A DNA stretch of 45,363 nucleotides, taken from Gnetum montanum (Eukaryota > Streptophyta > Gnetopsida > Gnetales > Gnetaceae). The notes under the pieces are model-generated. The model was not told the DNA's origin. It saw nothing but the letters and a program-made list of their open reading frames with translations, and did no database searches. This document shows positions 11,908 through 22,409 of the stretch, in pieces (position 1 is the stretch's first letter; the number at the start of each line of letters is the position of its first letter). Both the position numbers and the translations under genes were made by a program. The stretch is from the NCBI GenBank assembly GCA_015680685.1, contig MNCI01015547.1, positions 91,543 to 136,905 on the forward strand, given 5' to 3'.

Positions 11908-12780
11908 TGATGAATCATGTTTTGATTGACTCTAATATCAAATATATTTGATATCGGAGCCTCAACATTAGATACCCAATGTCGAAGCCCAGGACACGAT
12001 GTTAAATATTCAATATTGCGGGGTATATGCCGGCCTATAAATATAGTACTTGGGCTCACAATTTTCATATAGTTTTTTTCATAAATAGCGAAGCTCTTGC
12101 AGTTTGTTTTCTCTAGAGGTAGAATATTTTCTAAGTGCCCGCAATAAGAGTGTAAGTGTGTACAGTTCTTTGTTTCAACACTAATGTAGCTGAGCATAGC
12201 AATGTGATGGGAATAAAAAAACCCTTTTAATCATCCTTGTAATATTGAGAATAGATTAATGTTTTCTTGATGCATTTAATATTTATACACTTTATTCTCA
12301 TGCACTTCTCTTAAATGCACTTTAATTAAGCAATTAATCTCCAATTGTTAATGAACACAAGCATAACCCCCTCAAGCATACATGTAGCACTTGGTAACCT
12401 AGAAACACTTAACATTTGGTAGCCCTGTAGCACTATATGTGTTCAAGATGTGTCTGGAAAGTGGGAATGGGTACTTGTGTTAGGCTAGTTAGGCAGTAGA
12501 TAAACTAGATCTTAAATTACTCTACCTTTCATTCTTATTGTAAGAGATTAAATTTATAAAACATAAAAATAATAAAAATCATGTGCCTCAATTACACTTA
12601 AACCATATCCTTAAGCTTCACAAGTGTAGTTGTGAAGACAACGAACATTCTCAACACCCATTTCACTTTCTAGAGAATTAGTGCATTGGAGAACTATAGG
12701 TCCATGGAATTCAATCAGATCATGCATGAATGCCTTAGTGATTAGTATGGTTCGACGTAGGGGTATCTTGCTACTCATCA
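11908..12780 (+). mobile_element. Solo LTR of a gypsy element (plus orientation)
   Basis: The unit is 873 bp long, starts TGATGAATCATG and ends CTACTCATCA, giving short terminal inverted repeats TGATGA/TCATCA identical to those of the LTRs of element A. Its last 50 bases (12735-12780) also resemble, in reverse complement, the matching end of A's LTRs. A TATA-box-like CTATAAATA lies at 12035-12043. Near-identical 5-bp flanks (TCCAT/TCCAC) show it inserted as a unit. No internal region is attached, so it is a solo LTR left by recombination between two LTRs. A minus-strand frame inside (12197-11889) has no support as a gene. Confidence 0.8.
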
Positions 12781-12785
12781 TCCAC
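12781..12785 (+). repeat. Target-site duplication, right (TCCAC)
   Basis: Right partner of 11903-11907, with one transition difference. Confidence 0.7.
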
Positions 12786-12791
12786 CAAAGG

Positions 12792-13080
12792 TGATGAGAT
12801 ATATGTTGTTGTGTCGACTCAGCCCCGTTCACTAGTCCCTATTGATGCAGTTTGTTGCATTAACTAGGCTCCATCGACATAGTCTATTGTTTCAACATGA
12901 CCACTTGATGCAGTGTCAATTTTCCTTTATAAATACGTGTTGACAGCCATGTTTATGCAATTCTTTGGTCGATAGAGAAGCATCGACATAACAATCTAGG
13001 TTGGAAGTTTGCCATCACCAGTGGCAACAAGAAAAATCATCTTTAGCAAATTCTTGAAGACCTTTGATTGTTACAAAATT
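12792..13080 (+). mobile_element. Rearranged gypsy LTR/gag fragment, plus orientation
   Basis: The first 185 bases start TGATGAGATATATG and match, in reverse complement, the start of the LTR that ends at 14938. The shared part includes the TATA box TTTATAAATA (12926-12935) and GCAATTCTTTGGT. At about 12975 the sequence jumps to a segment that is the reverse complement of 13248-13334, which lies inside the gag region of the minus-strand copy. So this copy lacks the roughly 1.3 kb of LTR, primer site and gag start that separate these two parts in the other copy. I read it as a deletion derivative lying in inverted orientation. Confidence 0.65.
12975..13061 (+). repeat. Inverted repeat, left arm
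   Basis: About 87 bases from AGAGAAGCATCGACATAA to TTCTTGAAGAC. They pair with 13248-13334 with roughly one mismatch in eight, leaving a 186-base spacer. A transcript across both arms would form a long imperfect hairpin. Confidence 0.85.
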
Positions 13081-13238
13081 CAGAAGGTATGGGATTATTA
13101 ACTAGCTTTTGACATAACAAAACAAGACAAAGTAGACATAATAAAACTAAGTTCCGCATTACAAAACTTTAATTCTAGTGGATGTATACAAAATGACAAA
13201 GTGACAAAAAGACTGGACAAACATTAAAGATTACAAAA

Positions 13239-13968
13239 TTTATAAACGTCTTCAAGAATCTACTGAAGATTATTCTTCTTGTTGCCACTAGCGATGGCAG
13301 ACTTCCAACCTAGATTTTTATGTCAATGCTTCTCTGGTTATGTGGAACATTCTTGAAAGATAAACTACAATTTTTCTCATTGTCCCATGAATCTTAGCAA
13401 ACTTGAGTTGCTTGAGTGTCTATCTTGTATGTTCTATGATTTTTTCATGGGCATATCCTCTGTTGTCCCTCTCTTAGCTCTGTTTTCGTGCCTAGAAAAA
13501 GACCTTCTTCCTTAGGAATTTCTTTAGCATCACTTCTTCATGTTGAAGTCTTTGATTTCTTCTATGGGTTTCATTTCTACACTTATTTCAACCCCATAGT
13601 GGAGCTTTGTCTTTATACCTACGTTCATCTTCGTCAAAACTAGACATTGAAGAAGAAGAGAAAGATGAGGAACTAGGAGGATTGCCATGGCTTCGATGGC
13701 ATTTCCCATAGTTCCTTGATTTATCTATTTAAAGTTTTGAGGAGGTCCTAGGCCTTGAGGCCCTCCCTATTCTAGGACTTACTTCATCTCCTTTGGGGTT
13801 GCCTTTCTTAGGTGAATGTAGCCCTTGAGTGTCGTCAAGGTGGTCATGAACATACGAAACCCCTACATGAGGTTGGTCACTTTGATTTTCTTCAACATCT
13901 ATCTTGTTAGTTCTCCAATGAATGTTCTCTCCATATAATGCATTATTTCTTCCTTGTGAAAGAGACAT
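13239..13968 (-). pseudogene. Start of a gypsy gag, truncated
   Basis: On the minus strand an ATG at 13968 opens an 80-codon frame beginning MSLSQGRNNALYGENIHW, ending at 13729. Reading on across stops and frameshifts gives a serine-rich stretch, then lysine- and arginine-rich sequence to about 13240. The position fits gag: after correcting the apparent contig inversion (14046-14159), a primer-binding site would lie roughly 100 bases upstream of this ATG with the LTR behind it. No capsid or zinc-knuckle motif can be seen, so the assignment relies on location. Downstream pol sequence is absent. Confidence 0.55.
13248..13334 (-). repeat. Inverted repeat, right arm
   Basis: Reverse complement of 12975-13061. 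It lies inside the gag-like region of the minus-strand element. Confidence 0.85.
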
Positions 13969-14023
13969 TGTTGTTGGTGTATGATGTGTGTGACTTAGTA
14001 TTTTTCCAAAGATAGTTCATTAA

Positions 14024-14160
14024 TGAGTTTACAACGATCATGTANATGATTCGTATGGTTGGGCATAGGGTGTACCTCACTGCTCATCATTGGCATCATT
14101 GCTCGGGATGATGCTTGTTACCTAGATTAGTTATATCATACATGATCGTTGTAAACTCAN
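14024..14160. other. Two single-N joins around a contig that appears inverted
   Basis: Ns occur at 14045 and 14160. The 21 bases before the first N (14024-14044) are the exact reverse complement of the last 21 bases before the second N (14139-14159). The 114-base piece between the Ns carries an LTR end and a primer site pointing opposite to the LTR body on its right. Both facts are explained if the piece is placed backwards. Confidence 0.85.
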
Positions 14161-14938
14161 TGTAGTACGTTGTCTTTCCACTTAAACTAGTGGTAACTTT
14201 GCCATGTATGATTTAGTCCAAAGTGAGGCATATGGTAATTGATGTTATTTTGGCCTTATGATTTTCCTAACAATAATAAAGAAATAAATTACTTAATCTA
14301 ATTAACAACATAAATATAAAGTATAAATTAGCCTACACATTATGAGTGTTTGTTCCTATCTTTTTGTACACGTTCTGAACCCACGTATCCACTACTGGGA
14401 TTATCAAGTGCTATGCTACTGGGCAAACCAAGTAATAATGATGTTGGGATTACCAAGTGAATGCATTTTTATGCTCAGAATTGGTTGTGCTCATTCCACC
14501 AATTCATTAACATGCATGGAAACATAAATATTAACTAAGTACATGGAATATAAATTTCATTACAAGTAAATTTAATTTAATTCAATGTGTTATAATGAAT
14601 AAGAATCAATCTCGATCTTATTATCATTCATGGAATGTGTCCAGTTAATTGCCACTCAAATCTGATGTCATACAACTAACTTAGATCCACACTGTGGGCA
14701 CTCACTGATTTTTCTCTAAGATTATGAAATAAAACTGTAAGAGTTCAGCTACTCTATTAACCAAAGAATTGCATAAACATAGCTGTGAACATGTATTTAT
14801 ATAGGAAAATAGACACTACATTGATAGGACTGCGTTGAGGTAATAGACTATGTCAACAGGCTGCAGTCGATGCAACAGACTACATCAATGGGGCCTAGTT
14901 GACAGGGCCCAATCAACGCAACAAACTGTATCTCATCA
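14046..14938 (-). mobile_element. Gypsy LTR, minus orientation (5' LTR of a truncated element)
   Basis: On the minus strand the LTR starts TGATGAGATACAG at 14938, has a TATA box (CTATATAAATACATG, about 14789-14803) and runs left. Its other end, ...CTGCTCATCA, is found in the small contig 14046-14089, which is apparently reversed in this assembly. With that corrected the LTR is about 820 bases and carries TGATGA/TCATCA ends. The body of the element lies to the left and survives only as the gag start at 13239-13968. The upstream part of the same LTR family is repeated in opposite orientation at 12792. Confidence 0.7.
14091..14108 (+). promoter_or_regulatory. Degenerate primer-binding site (tRNA-Asp type), as written on plus strand
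   Basis: TGGCATCATTGCTCGGGA follows the LTR end TCATCA after one T, the same spacing as in element A. By eye it matches the complement of the plant tRNA-Asp 3' end at 13 of 18 positions. Its orientation is opposite to the adjoining LTR only because the contig seems reversed. Confidence 0.5.
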
Positions 14939-15990
14939 AAAGGTGACATCAACAATGATACTGATGTCAATGTCAACACCACCAACATTTAGAAAAATCT
15001 TGCCAATTATGCTCAATTGTTGGTCCAAGCCTTCTGAAGCCCCATTTGATACCTAAATAGATGTTAAATGATGTTAAGGAGCCCATGAAGATAGGGGATG
15101 AGGTCAAATGCTAATTTGGAAGCTGATGAATGGGAAAATGTGGGTTCCACATGTCATCAAATTTCTATAATTTGTCTTGTGGCAACTGAAAATGTCAATA
15201 GCTGGAACTTTGAGGGATCCACAAGTGCACAGTTTAATCTCACGTCCACATGAGGGCCTGCTGGAGGTGGAGATGGGGTGTCCTAAATGGTCTTGTTGAT
15301 CGAACAGGCACTTACCAAATGTAATCAGGGTGCAGCGTAGTTAGGTACAATGTTAATGCAAAATGATGCTAAGTGTTCACATGGTGTCAATAGTGTTAGC
15401 AGTGTCAACGGAAGTGAGCGTAGTCAAGGATTTCAATGAAAAATGAAGGTGCCAACATGTGGGGACCATCACCTAGGTGCAGTTATGTATTAAAATGGTA
15501 GAAAATGCAAGTAAAATGCTAACAATGCAAGTAAAATGTTAGAAATGCAAAGAAAGGAAGAGAGAGAGAGAGTGAAATACCAACCCAAATGGGGTTGAGC
15601 ATAGTTAACTCCAAAAAGGGTGAGAAGGTACACAGTCTACAACAAGTGCTGGGGATAGCATAGTCACAATCTCGGGGGTGTCTGGCCATCAAGACTAACA
15701 TTCTGTCATAGTGCTTGTGCCTACCAAGTTGGCTACCACAGTGTGTAGTGGGCTACGGTAGTCTATGGTGTCCTGTGATGAGCTATGGTGGTATGCAACT
15801 TTACCTTTCTTTAGTTCACTAGTATGCCTTTGGTTTACTAACGTTTTGATTTTTGCCAACTTTCAATTTCCTAACTTTCCCAATTTTCAAATTTACCAAC
15901 CCTAAAAACATAGTAGGTAGGGGTATTTGTGGGGATAGTTTTAGTAGAAAATGTGGGATGACTGCCACATGGCAAAGAAAATGGTTGGAA
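14939..15990. other. Spacer between elements
   Basis: No gene recognised. A short GA run lies at 15559-15572. The part beyond about 15480 probably belongs to the 3' region of element B, whose left boundary and 3' LTR I could not identify. Confidence 0.35.
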
Positions 15991-15993
15991 CTA

Positions 15994-16760
15994 TGCTATC
16001 ACCCAACTACGCTCTCCACTAAGGCTAGTGGTCTTGTGCTCTATTAGACTCTATGATACTATGGCTACACTATTAACTACATGTTTGTATGTTGAGAGGA
16101 CCTTAATGTACCTAAAAAAATGCAACTTTGGAGACTATGCTCTCCATATCTTACATGGGATCAAGTGTAGTTACAATCTTGCGGACAAAAGGGGATATAA
16201 CAAAGATGCATTTTTCTAACGACACTTGTCAAAGGTGAGTCAGAGCTAAGCTAAATGCCAAAGCTATGTTGTGGAGGTCCTTGGAGGCTGTTTTGGCTTA
16301 CTACACTTGACTACGCTCTAGACTAGAGGAGAGCATAATCCCACACTTAGAAACAATTTTGTAAAAAATGGTTATATGTTGACTATTCTCTCTATGGGAA
16401 GCAACCTATGCTTCCAACTGGGGTTGAGCATAGTCCTAGCAGTTATCAGAATTTGCAAAAACTGGCTTCCAGTTGACTACACTTGACTACACTCTAGTTT
16501 GGTGGAAAGCATAATCTCAATAATTAGAAAAATCTACAAAAACTGAGCCTTCATGCTGACTATGCTTGAGTATGCTTTGGGGAAGTGGAGAGTGTAGCCT
16601 AGTTTCATGATGACACTTGGAAAAAACTGCAAATTTGTCTTTTGTCTTGACTACGCTCTCTACTAGGCTAACTATGCTCTGGGGCATTGGAGAGTGTAGT
16701 CCCAACACTTAGAAAAATTTGTAGAAAGTGATCTCATGCTAACACTTAGAAAAATTTGTA
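15994..16760. repeat. Degenerate repeats with the core GACTAYGCTCTCYACTA
   Basis: The core GACTACGCTCTCCACTA and its reverse complement occur many times, each followed by TTAGAAAAATTTG-like sequence at variable distance. The same repeat family appears at 22410-24000. It lies 3' of the integrase of element B, where Tat-type elements usually have a fast-changing region. Confidence 0.75.
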
Positions 16761-17720
16761 TTCAATATTTTGTAGTCCAAATTTGATGGTGTTTCATTGA
16801 CCCCTCTTTGTTAACATCTAGAGGAGTGGCTTGAGAGGCATCGATAAAGAACAACAAAACATCACAACAAGCCTAGCATCAACATTGCTCTTCAATACCT
16901 GATCGAATGTCATTGCACCATGCTCAAGAGCGCTTTGGATAGTGGTATGCTAGGAGTAACAGGTGTAGGTAATGTGTTAGGGATAAGAGGGGAGATAAGG
17001 TGTAAACAAGGTGTTATGATGTAAGATGCAAAGTCAGCATGGCTGACAATGACCATGGCACTAGAGTGGCTTACCTCTGAAAATGTTGATCTCTTGTTAG
17101 AGTGCTCATGAGAGAGTTAGTGTGGATTCATAACTAGACTAGTTGTGAAATTGTAGCACTACTGATTTTCTTGGGAACAAGCTTTTTCGCCTTTGCTTTT
17201 TTTTTTTTTTGCTACGAGGGTGTTTTCTATCAAGTGGATTGCATGCCATTGGATGGGCTTTGCTTTGATGCTTGTGAAACCATGTCGCATCTATAGGATA
17301 GGTGTTTCCTCCCTTGAATAACTTATGTTACATCCACTTGGACTTTGACTAGCCAATAGAGGTTTCCCATGGTCTGACTTACGTTACATCTAGCTTGGGT
17401 TCTACAGTTTAACTTGAAGAGAGTGCCATATAGTCATAGCACATATGCATCAGAGGGGTTTGCAATCTTGACTATGCAAGAAAATGCAAGAATATTGGGA
17501 CATAGGAATGAATGTAGGTAGGATATAACAGGGTAGTAGGGATGTGCACTCTTGAGAGGCTTAGCTAGTCTAATCATATACATCAGAATGATGCAATGAC
17601 TTGTTGCAATAATAAGAGGCATCTTTGCACAATGACTTAGGGATTCATCCTACAAACACAACTCTAAAAAGACAAGAAAAACACAAATCACATAATGCAA
17701 ATAAAATGTCGGGGGTAATG

Positions 17721-17990
17721 ATGTTGCAAGTGCTTTAAAGGCTATGCCAATTGTAGGTGTTCAAAGAGCTAGTAAAATGCTAAGGGTGATGATGCTGCAA
17801 GTGCTCCAAAGGCTGTGCCAATTGCAATTGTTCAAAGAGCCAGTAAAATGCCTAGGCGGTGATGATGCTGCAAGTTCTTCAAAGGCTGAACTGATGGCAA
17901 GAGCTCAAAAAGCTAGTAAAATGGTGGAGGTTCATGATGTTGCAAGTGCTCCCAAGGCTCCATCGGTTACAGGTGCTCCATTCTGGGACT
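17721..17990 (+). repeat. 72-bp tandem repeat, four partial copies, 24-residue coding-like period
   Basis: Units start with ATGYTGCAAG at 17721, 17792, 17865 and 17937, so periods are 71, 73 and 72 bases. In the third and fourth copies the plus-strand frame gives DDAASSSKAELMARAQKASK, then DVASAPKAPSVTGAP. That is a 24-residue repeat rich in Ala, Ser and Lys. The strand is antisense to element B. It may be what is left of an accessory protein, or a tandem repeat with no coding role. Confidence 0.8.
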
Positions 17991-18099
17991 ACAATATCCT
18001 CACCCGTGTGGTGTAGAAAAGAGTGGGAGGGGAAAGATGGAGTTAGAGTTACACTCGCTTACTTGAAAAATTATGTGTGACTAACTACGAACCTAGTTT

Positions 18100-18605
18100 A
18101 AGATCTTGGTAGACTATTATGTACTGGCTTATAGTTCTAGTAAAATGGTATGTGCTAGTTTATAGTCATGCTAGATGTGTTGTGCCAGTTTACCATTATG
18201 GAAAACTATTGTGCTAGTTTAGCATCGTACAAGATGAATGCTGCATCAGTTTAGCATCATGGCAAATGTGTGCTATGCCAGTATAGTGGCATAGTGGATG
18301 AACGCTTTGCCAATTTAATGTCATTGTAGACAAGTTTCTATGCTAGGTTAACATCATGGTGGATAAATGGTGTGTCAGTTTAACATCATAGCAAATGAGT
18401 GTTATACCAATTTACTATCATAGGGAACATGCTGTGCCAATTTAGCATCATAGTAGATGATTTGTTGTGTTAATTTAATGTCCTAACCCAAGGACAAGAT
18501 GTGCCAATTTAGCATCGTGGCGAATGAAAGGTTTGGGTGTCAATTTAACATCGTAGCAAATGAATGTTGTGCCAATTTAACATCATAGTGGACAATTGCT
18601 TACCT
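18100..18605. repeat. Tandem array, about 40-bp unit (GTGCCAATTTAGCATCATGG type)
   Basis: About a dozen diverged units carry the core TGCCAGTTTAGCATCATGGC, spaced roughly 35-50 bases. The array follows the integrase of element B on that element's strand. The core closely resembles the array at 28105-28440 (TGCTAGTTTAAGGCCATGGC), so the two arrays share an origin. Confidence 0.85.
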
Positions 18606-18639
18606 TGTTTCATTGATGTGTAGTGTTGCATGCTAGGTG

Positions 18640-19560
18640 TAGTACAACTTCAAGTACAAATGGTTTACTAGATTGGTAAACTCATTTCCATCTTGATTAG
18701 CAAGCTTGAACACTTAGTTTTCATAGGCCTGAGTGACCAAGAAAGGCCCTTCCCAATTGGCTAAGAATTTATCTATGGGTTCGCAAATAGCCTTGAGGAC
18801 TAGGTCCCCTTTCTTAATCAAGCACTGATGCTGGTTGTGACAATGCTTTTTCCATTGCTTTTCTTAATACAATTTGATGTGATTAAGCATTTGTATGTGC
18901 TCCTCCTCTATTGAGTCGAGGTCTACGATTCTCAACTTATTGTTCTGAGCTTTGTCAATGAAGTTTGAGAGGATCACCTAGAGTAATGGAACCTACAATT
19001 CAAGCAAAAAATTCTCTTTAGACCCATAAACAAGGTTGTAAGGTTTCATACTTTTTGTTGCTTGATGTGTTGTGTAGTAGGCCCATAGTGCATAGACTAG
19101 TTGCTCATGCCATTGTCATTTGCTATTATCTAACATCTTCTTTAGAAGGTTGACGATGACTTTTTTAGTGACCTTCACTTAGACATTCGCTTGAGGGTAG
19201 TATGATGAAGGAAAGGAATGTTTAATGCTAAAGTGCTCATAAAAGGCTTTAGTTTCAACATTGCTAAATTATGACATGTTGTTTGTGACTATGGTCATGG
19301 GTAAGCTAAAAAAAGTCACTATGTTATCAAGAACGAATTTGCAAACTTGCTATGATGTTATCTTCCTAAGGAGAATAGCCTCAACCCACTTGGTAAGATA
19401 CTCAGATATAGTTAGTATGAAGCTATGCCCTATGGAGGACTTAGGTGTTATGGGTTCGATGATGTCCAAGCCCCAACATTTGAATAGCCACAAGATTTGC
19501 ATTGTGTGTAATTTAATTGGTGGCACATGCATTAGGTTACCATTCCATTGGTAGATATCT
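18640..19560 (-). pseudogene. Element B integrase (Tat-type gypsy), decayed
   Basis: Integrase inserts the retroelement DNA into the genome. On the minus strand the core begins with WGLDIIEPITPKSSIGHSF (about 19475-19420), including the first catalytic Asp in GLDII, followed by TKWVEA. The second catalytic Asp motif, normally T-D-N, reads TNN at about 19280 (V-T-N-N-M), a G-to-A type change. The third region reads YYPQANV, a stop, then VKV, where Glu is expected, so Lys stands in its place. Downstream come a KWQWHEQLVYALWAY-like motif, PYNLVYG and a C-terminal WEGPF motif near 18755. Several in-frame stops confirm it is dead. Confidence 0.85.
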
Positions 19561-19839
19561 TACATTTTTACCTTCAAGATGCAATCATGCTCCATGTAAG
19601 GCAAATAATCTCCTAATCATATAATTTTCACTACCATTTCCCTAGGTGCTATGTGACCTCCACATAGTCCCTCATGGACTTGGTTAACAATTATTTTTTC
19701 TTTTCCATTACTTACGTAGGTTAGCAGTATACCATCGTAGGATCTGCAATATAATTTCTTATCACCCACAATGATGTACTACCACAAGCATTTGCATTCT
19801 ACATCTTTTTTTTAGAAGTTAAATGTTACATATGCCCAC

Positions 19840-20490
19840 CCTATAGAAGGCACGTCTTAATGTTGTTGTACCACTCTTCTACGTGGGTTGTGCTTACTGT
19901 GGCTATGGATACAATGTTGGTGATTTGCATGATAGGCACAATGCAATCTGCCACTAAGGTGGGCAATGCATGGAACATGTCAGGTATGATGCTAAGGGCT
20001 AACATTGCTAGTGTGTCAAATATGTTATTTTCATTCTGGGACATATGTTGGACATTGACAGTTGCAAAGTGTTGAAGCAAGTGCTTTGCCAGGTCATAGT
20101 AAGGCTATAAATGTTGGACCTTACAAGCATAAACCTCTATCACCTAGTTGATCACTAATTGTGAGTTGTCTTAGATTGCTATGTGTTGGATCCTTAGGTC
20201 GTGTGCTACAAGGATACCTTGTAGGAGACCTTCATACTCTACAATGTTATTAGTGTAAGGGAATGAAAATGATATCAAAGGATCGGATCTCCTCAAAGGG
20301 AAACATAATAATTGTAGTGCCACTACCCCCTTGAGAGGTTGAAGATTCGTTAAAATGTAGGAGTGCCTCATAGTTGTTGGGCAATTAACTAATGCTACTA
20401 ACATGCTCATTCGGGAATTCTAAGTCTATGGTTGCTTGATCATTTATGGATGAATCCATGAGTTGTGTAGCTATAACTTAACCTTTTGTT
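19840..20490 (-). pseudogene. Element B second RNase H (archaeal-type) and linker
   Basis: On the minus strand TNNIVEYEGLLQGILVAHD (about 20260-20200) followed by DNSQLVIN matches the second, archaeal-like RNase H domain. That domain is found between RNase H and integrase in the Tat lineage of Ty3/gypsy elements. The usual motif is N-N-x-A-E-Y-E-A-L. A stop interrupts just before DNSQ. The linker down to 19841 remains open for 80 codons. The presence of this domain is the main reason for placing element B in the Tat lineage. Confidence 0.8.
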
Positions 20491-20499
20491 GATGCTTAC

Positions 20500-22116
20500 A
20501 CAACGTAGTATAGGTCAAACTCCACTATTATTGCTTTGCTTCATGCAACCCAACTACTTTCATAGTTGTTTGTTGTGACTACTTAGAGTACTTTGTTTTT
20601 GCAAATGATATTAGCTTAACTTTGGAAATGGTAATGCCTCCACTTCTTCAGTGAAAAGACCAAGGTGAGATAATGCTTTTCGACATCATTTTATTTCACA
20701 TCATGGGCTACTAACACATGGCTTAAGTAGTAAACTAACACCTTTGTACCATCATCTTACTTTTGGAAAAGCAAAGAAGCAATGGATGTGTCAAAAGTGG
20801 TAAGGTAGATGTAAAAAGGATTATCCTCTTGTAAAGGGTGAATCGTACGTAGTTATGTCAGCTCTTGCTTAAGGTTGTCAAATGCTTATTGACATTAAGG
20901 TGTCCACTCAAAGTGGGCTTCTTTCTTGAGTAGATGTTGCATTGGCTATAACGTATCGGTTAACCAGGGGATAAACCTATGTATGAACTCCAATCTACCT
21001 TGCAACCCTCATAGCTCCTTAAGGTTGGTTAGGGGTGTTAAGTTGGTTATGCCCTTAACCTTGTTAGGGTCTACGTGTATTCCTACTTCAGATAGAACAA
21101 AACCAACCATCTAACTGATTCTAACACCAAAAACACACTTCTTGGGGTTTAACCTAAGATCATGTTTCAATTAGCATTTAAGTACTAAGTCTAGATCATT
21201 TTCATAGTTGTTGATCACTTTGGACTTAACCATGATGTCATTGACATAGTCATTAAGCAAACTTAGCATGTAATCAATAAAGATATATGTCATTGCACGT
21301 TGATATGTTGCTCCTGCACTTTTGAGTCCAAAAGGCATCATGGTATAGCAAAATGTACCCCACGAGGCCATGAAGGTTGTGCTAAGTTGGTGCTCAAGGT
21401 TGATCCTAATCTAGTTGTAGCCCAAGAACCAATCCATGAAGGACAACAAGGTGTGCCTAGCTATGATATTGATCAGCTGATCGATACTAGGCAATGGGAA
21501 GTCATATTTGATGGTTGCCTTGATTAGGTCCTAGAATTCTATGCAAATGCTTATACTTCCATTTTTCATGGGCACGACTACGATGTTGGAGACCTAGTCA
21601 ACATAGTCAATAACTTGAATGAAATCATCTTTGTAAAGCTTTGTGATTTCATCATGGACCACCAATGCCACCTTAGGTCTAACCTTGTGCGCTTTCTATT
21701 TAACTAGCTTAATGCATTGATCAAGAATCATATTCTGTTGGACTAACCAAGGATCTAAGCCTAACATATCCTCATATGACCACGCAAATTCCTTGATTTT
21801 ATCGTTAAGCACCTTAGTCTTGGGCATACAGGGGATCTAGTGAGGAACTTAGTTTTAGCATTTGCGACTTGTCGTTAGATATAGCCATAGGGATCTTAAC
21901 AAGGGGTTCCTCTGTGACATCCTCAACCTCTCGATCGAGAGCCTTGACTAGATGGTTAGGCCAATCTAGTGGTGACTCTACAAATGCTATGTAATTGGCA
22001 TTGGTTATAGGCTTAAGGTCTAGGCAATGTGCGTCAATGCATTGCTTGATACTGCCATCAGTTCCCATGAGAACTAGAGGTGAGAAAATCTGCTCCTACA
22101 TAGCGATGTCGTATTC
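20500..22116 (-). pseudogene. Element B reverse transcriptase and first RNase H
   Basis: RT copies the element RNA into DNA and RNase H removes the RNA strand. The minus strand reads from a good acceptor (TTCATCTTTACAG, 22129-22117) into a PLVLMGTDGSIKQCIDAHC-containing linker. Then come FPLPSIDQLI, ASWGTFCYTMMPFGLKSAGA, TYQRAM and the active-site region. The expected YVDD is YVND at about 21250, losing one catalytic Asp. Downstream are LNPKKCVFGV, GFVLSEVGIHVDPNKV, the thumb, and RNase H with FYIYLTTFDTSIASLL and VLVYYLSHVL (about 20850-20720). Several stops are scattered through it. Motif order is complete, so this part was once a full pol. Confidence 0.9.
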
Positions 22117-22400
22117 CTGTAAAGATGAACTAGAAAAATGTCAAGCAACACCTATTTTAACAAAGCAAATATGTGAAAATGAAGAAAAAGCAATGTCACA
22201 AAATTTGCCTAAGTATGCATGTGAGTTATCAAGGAAGGTAAGCATGTTTATGCTAGTTTTATGCCTCAGCAGGCCATGTGCATGCTAGTTTTATGTCTTA
22301 GCAAACTGTGGACGCATCAATCATGTCATTCTAGGGAAGGTTGGATGTGCTTAGGAAGTGGAATTGGCTTGGGCATTCATTGGGCAGCAAAAAATAAAAT
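22117..22400 (-). other. Possible 3' end of an intron upstream of element B RT
   Basis: On the minus strand the bases just before the RT linker read TTTTTCTAGTTCATCTTTACAG-like, a pyrimidine-rich tract ending in AG, followed directly by a frame continuous with the linker (E-Y-D-I-A-M). This looks like a splice acceptor. Ogre elements, which are Tat relatives, are known to have an intron between protease and RT. The matching donor would be near 28760, before a 6.6-kb stretch. Confidence 0.4.
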
Positions 22401-22409
22401 ATTTTGGCT

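Noticed and set aside
15519-15701. Minus-strand frame with a hydrophobic C-terminus
   Set aside because: The hydrophobic part comes from the GA/CT-rich run near 15545-15572; no other support.
18100-18605. Array considered as a CRISPR
   Set aside because: Units vary in length and sequence throughout, there are no unique spacers between constant repeats, and the DNA is from a plant.
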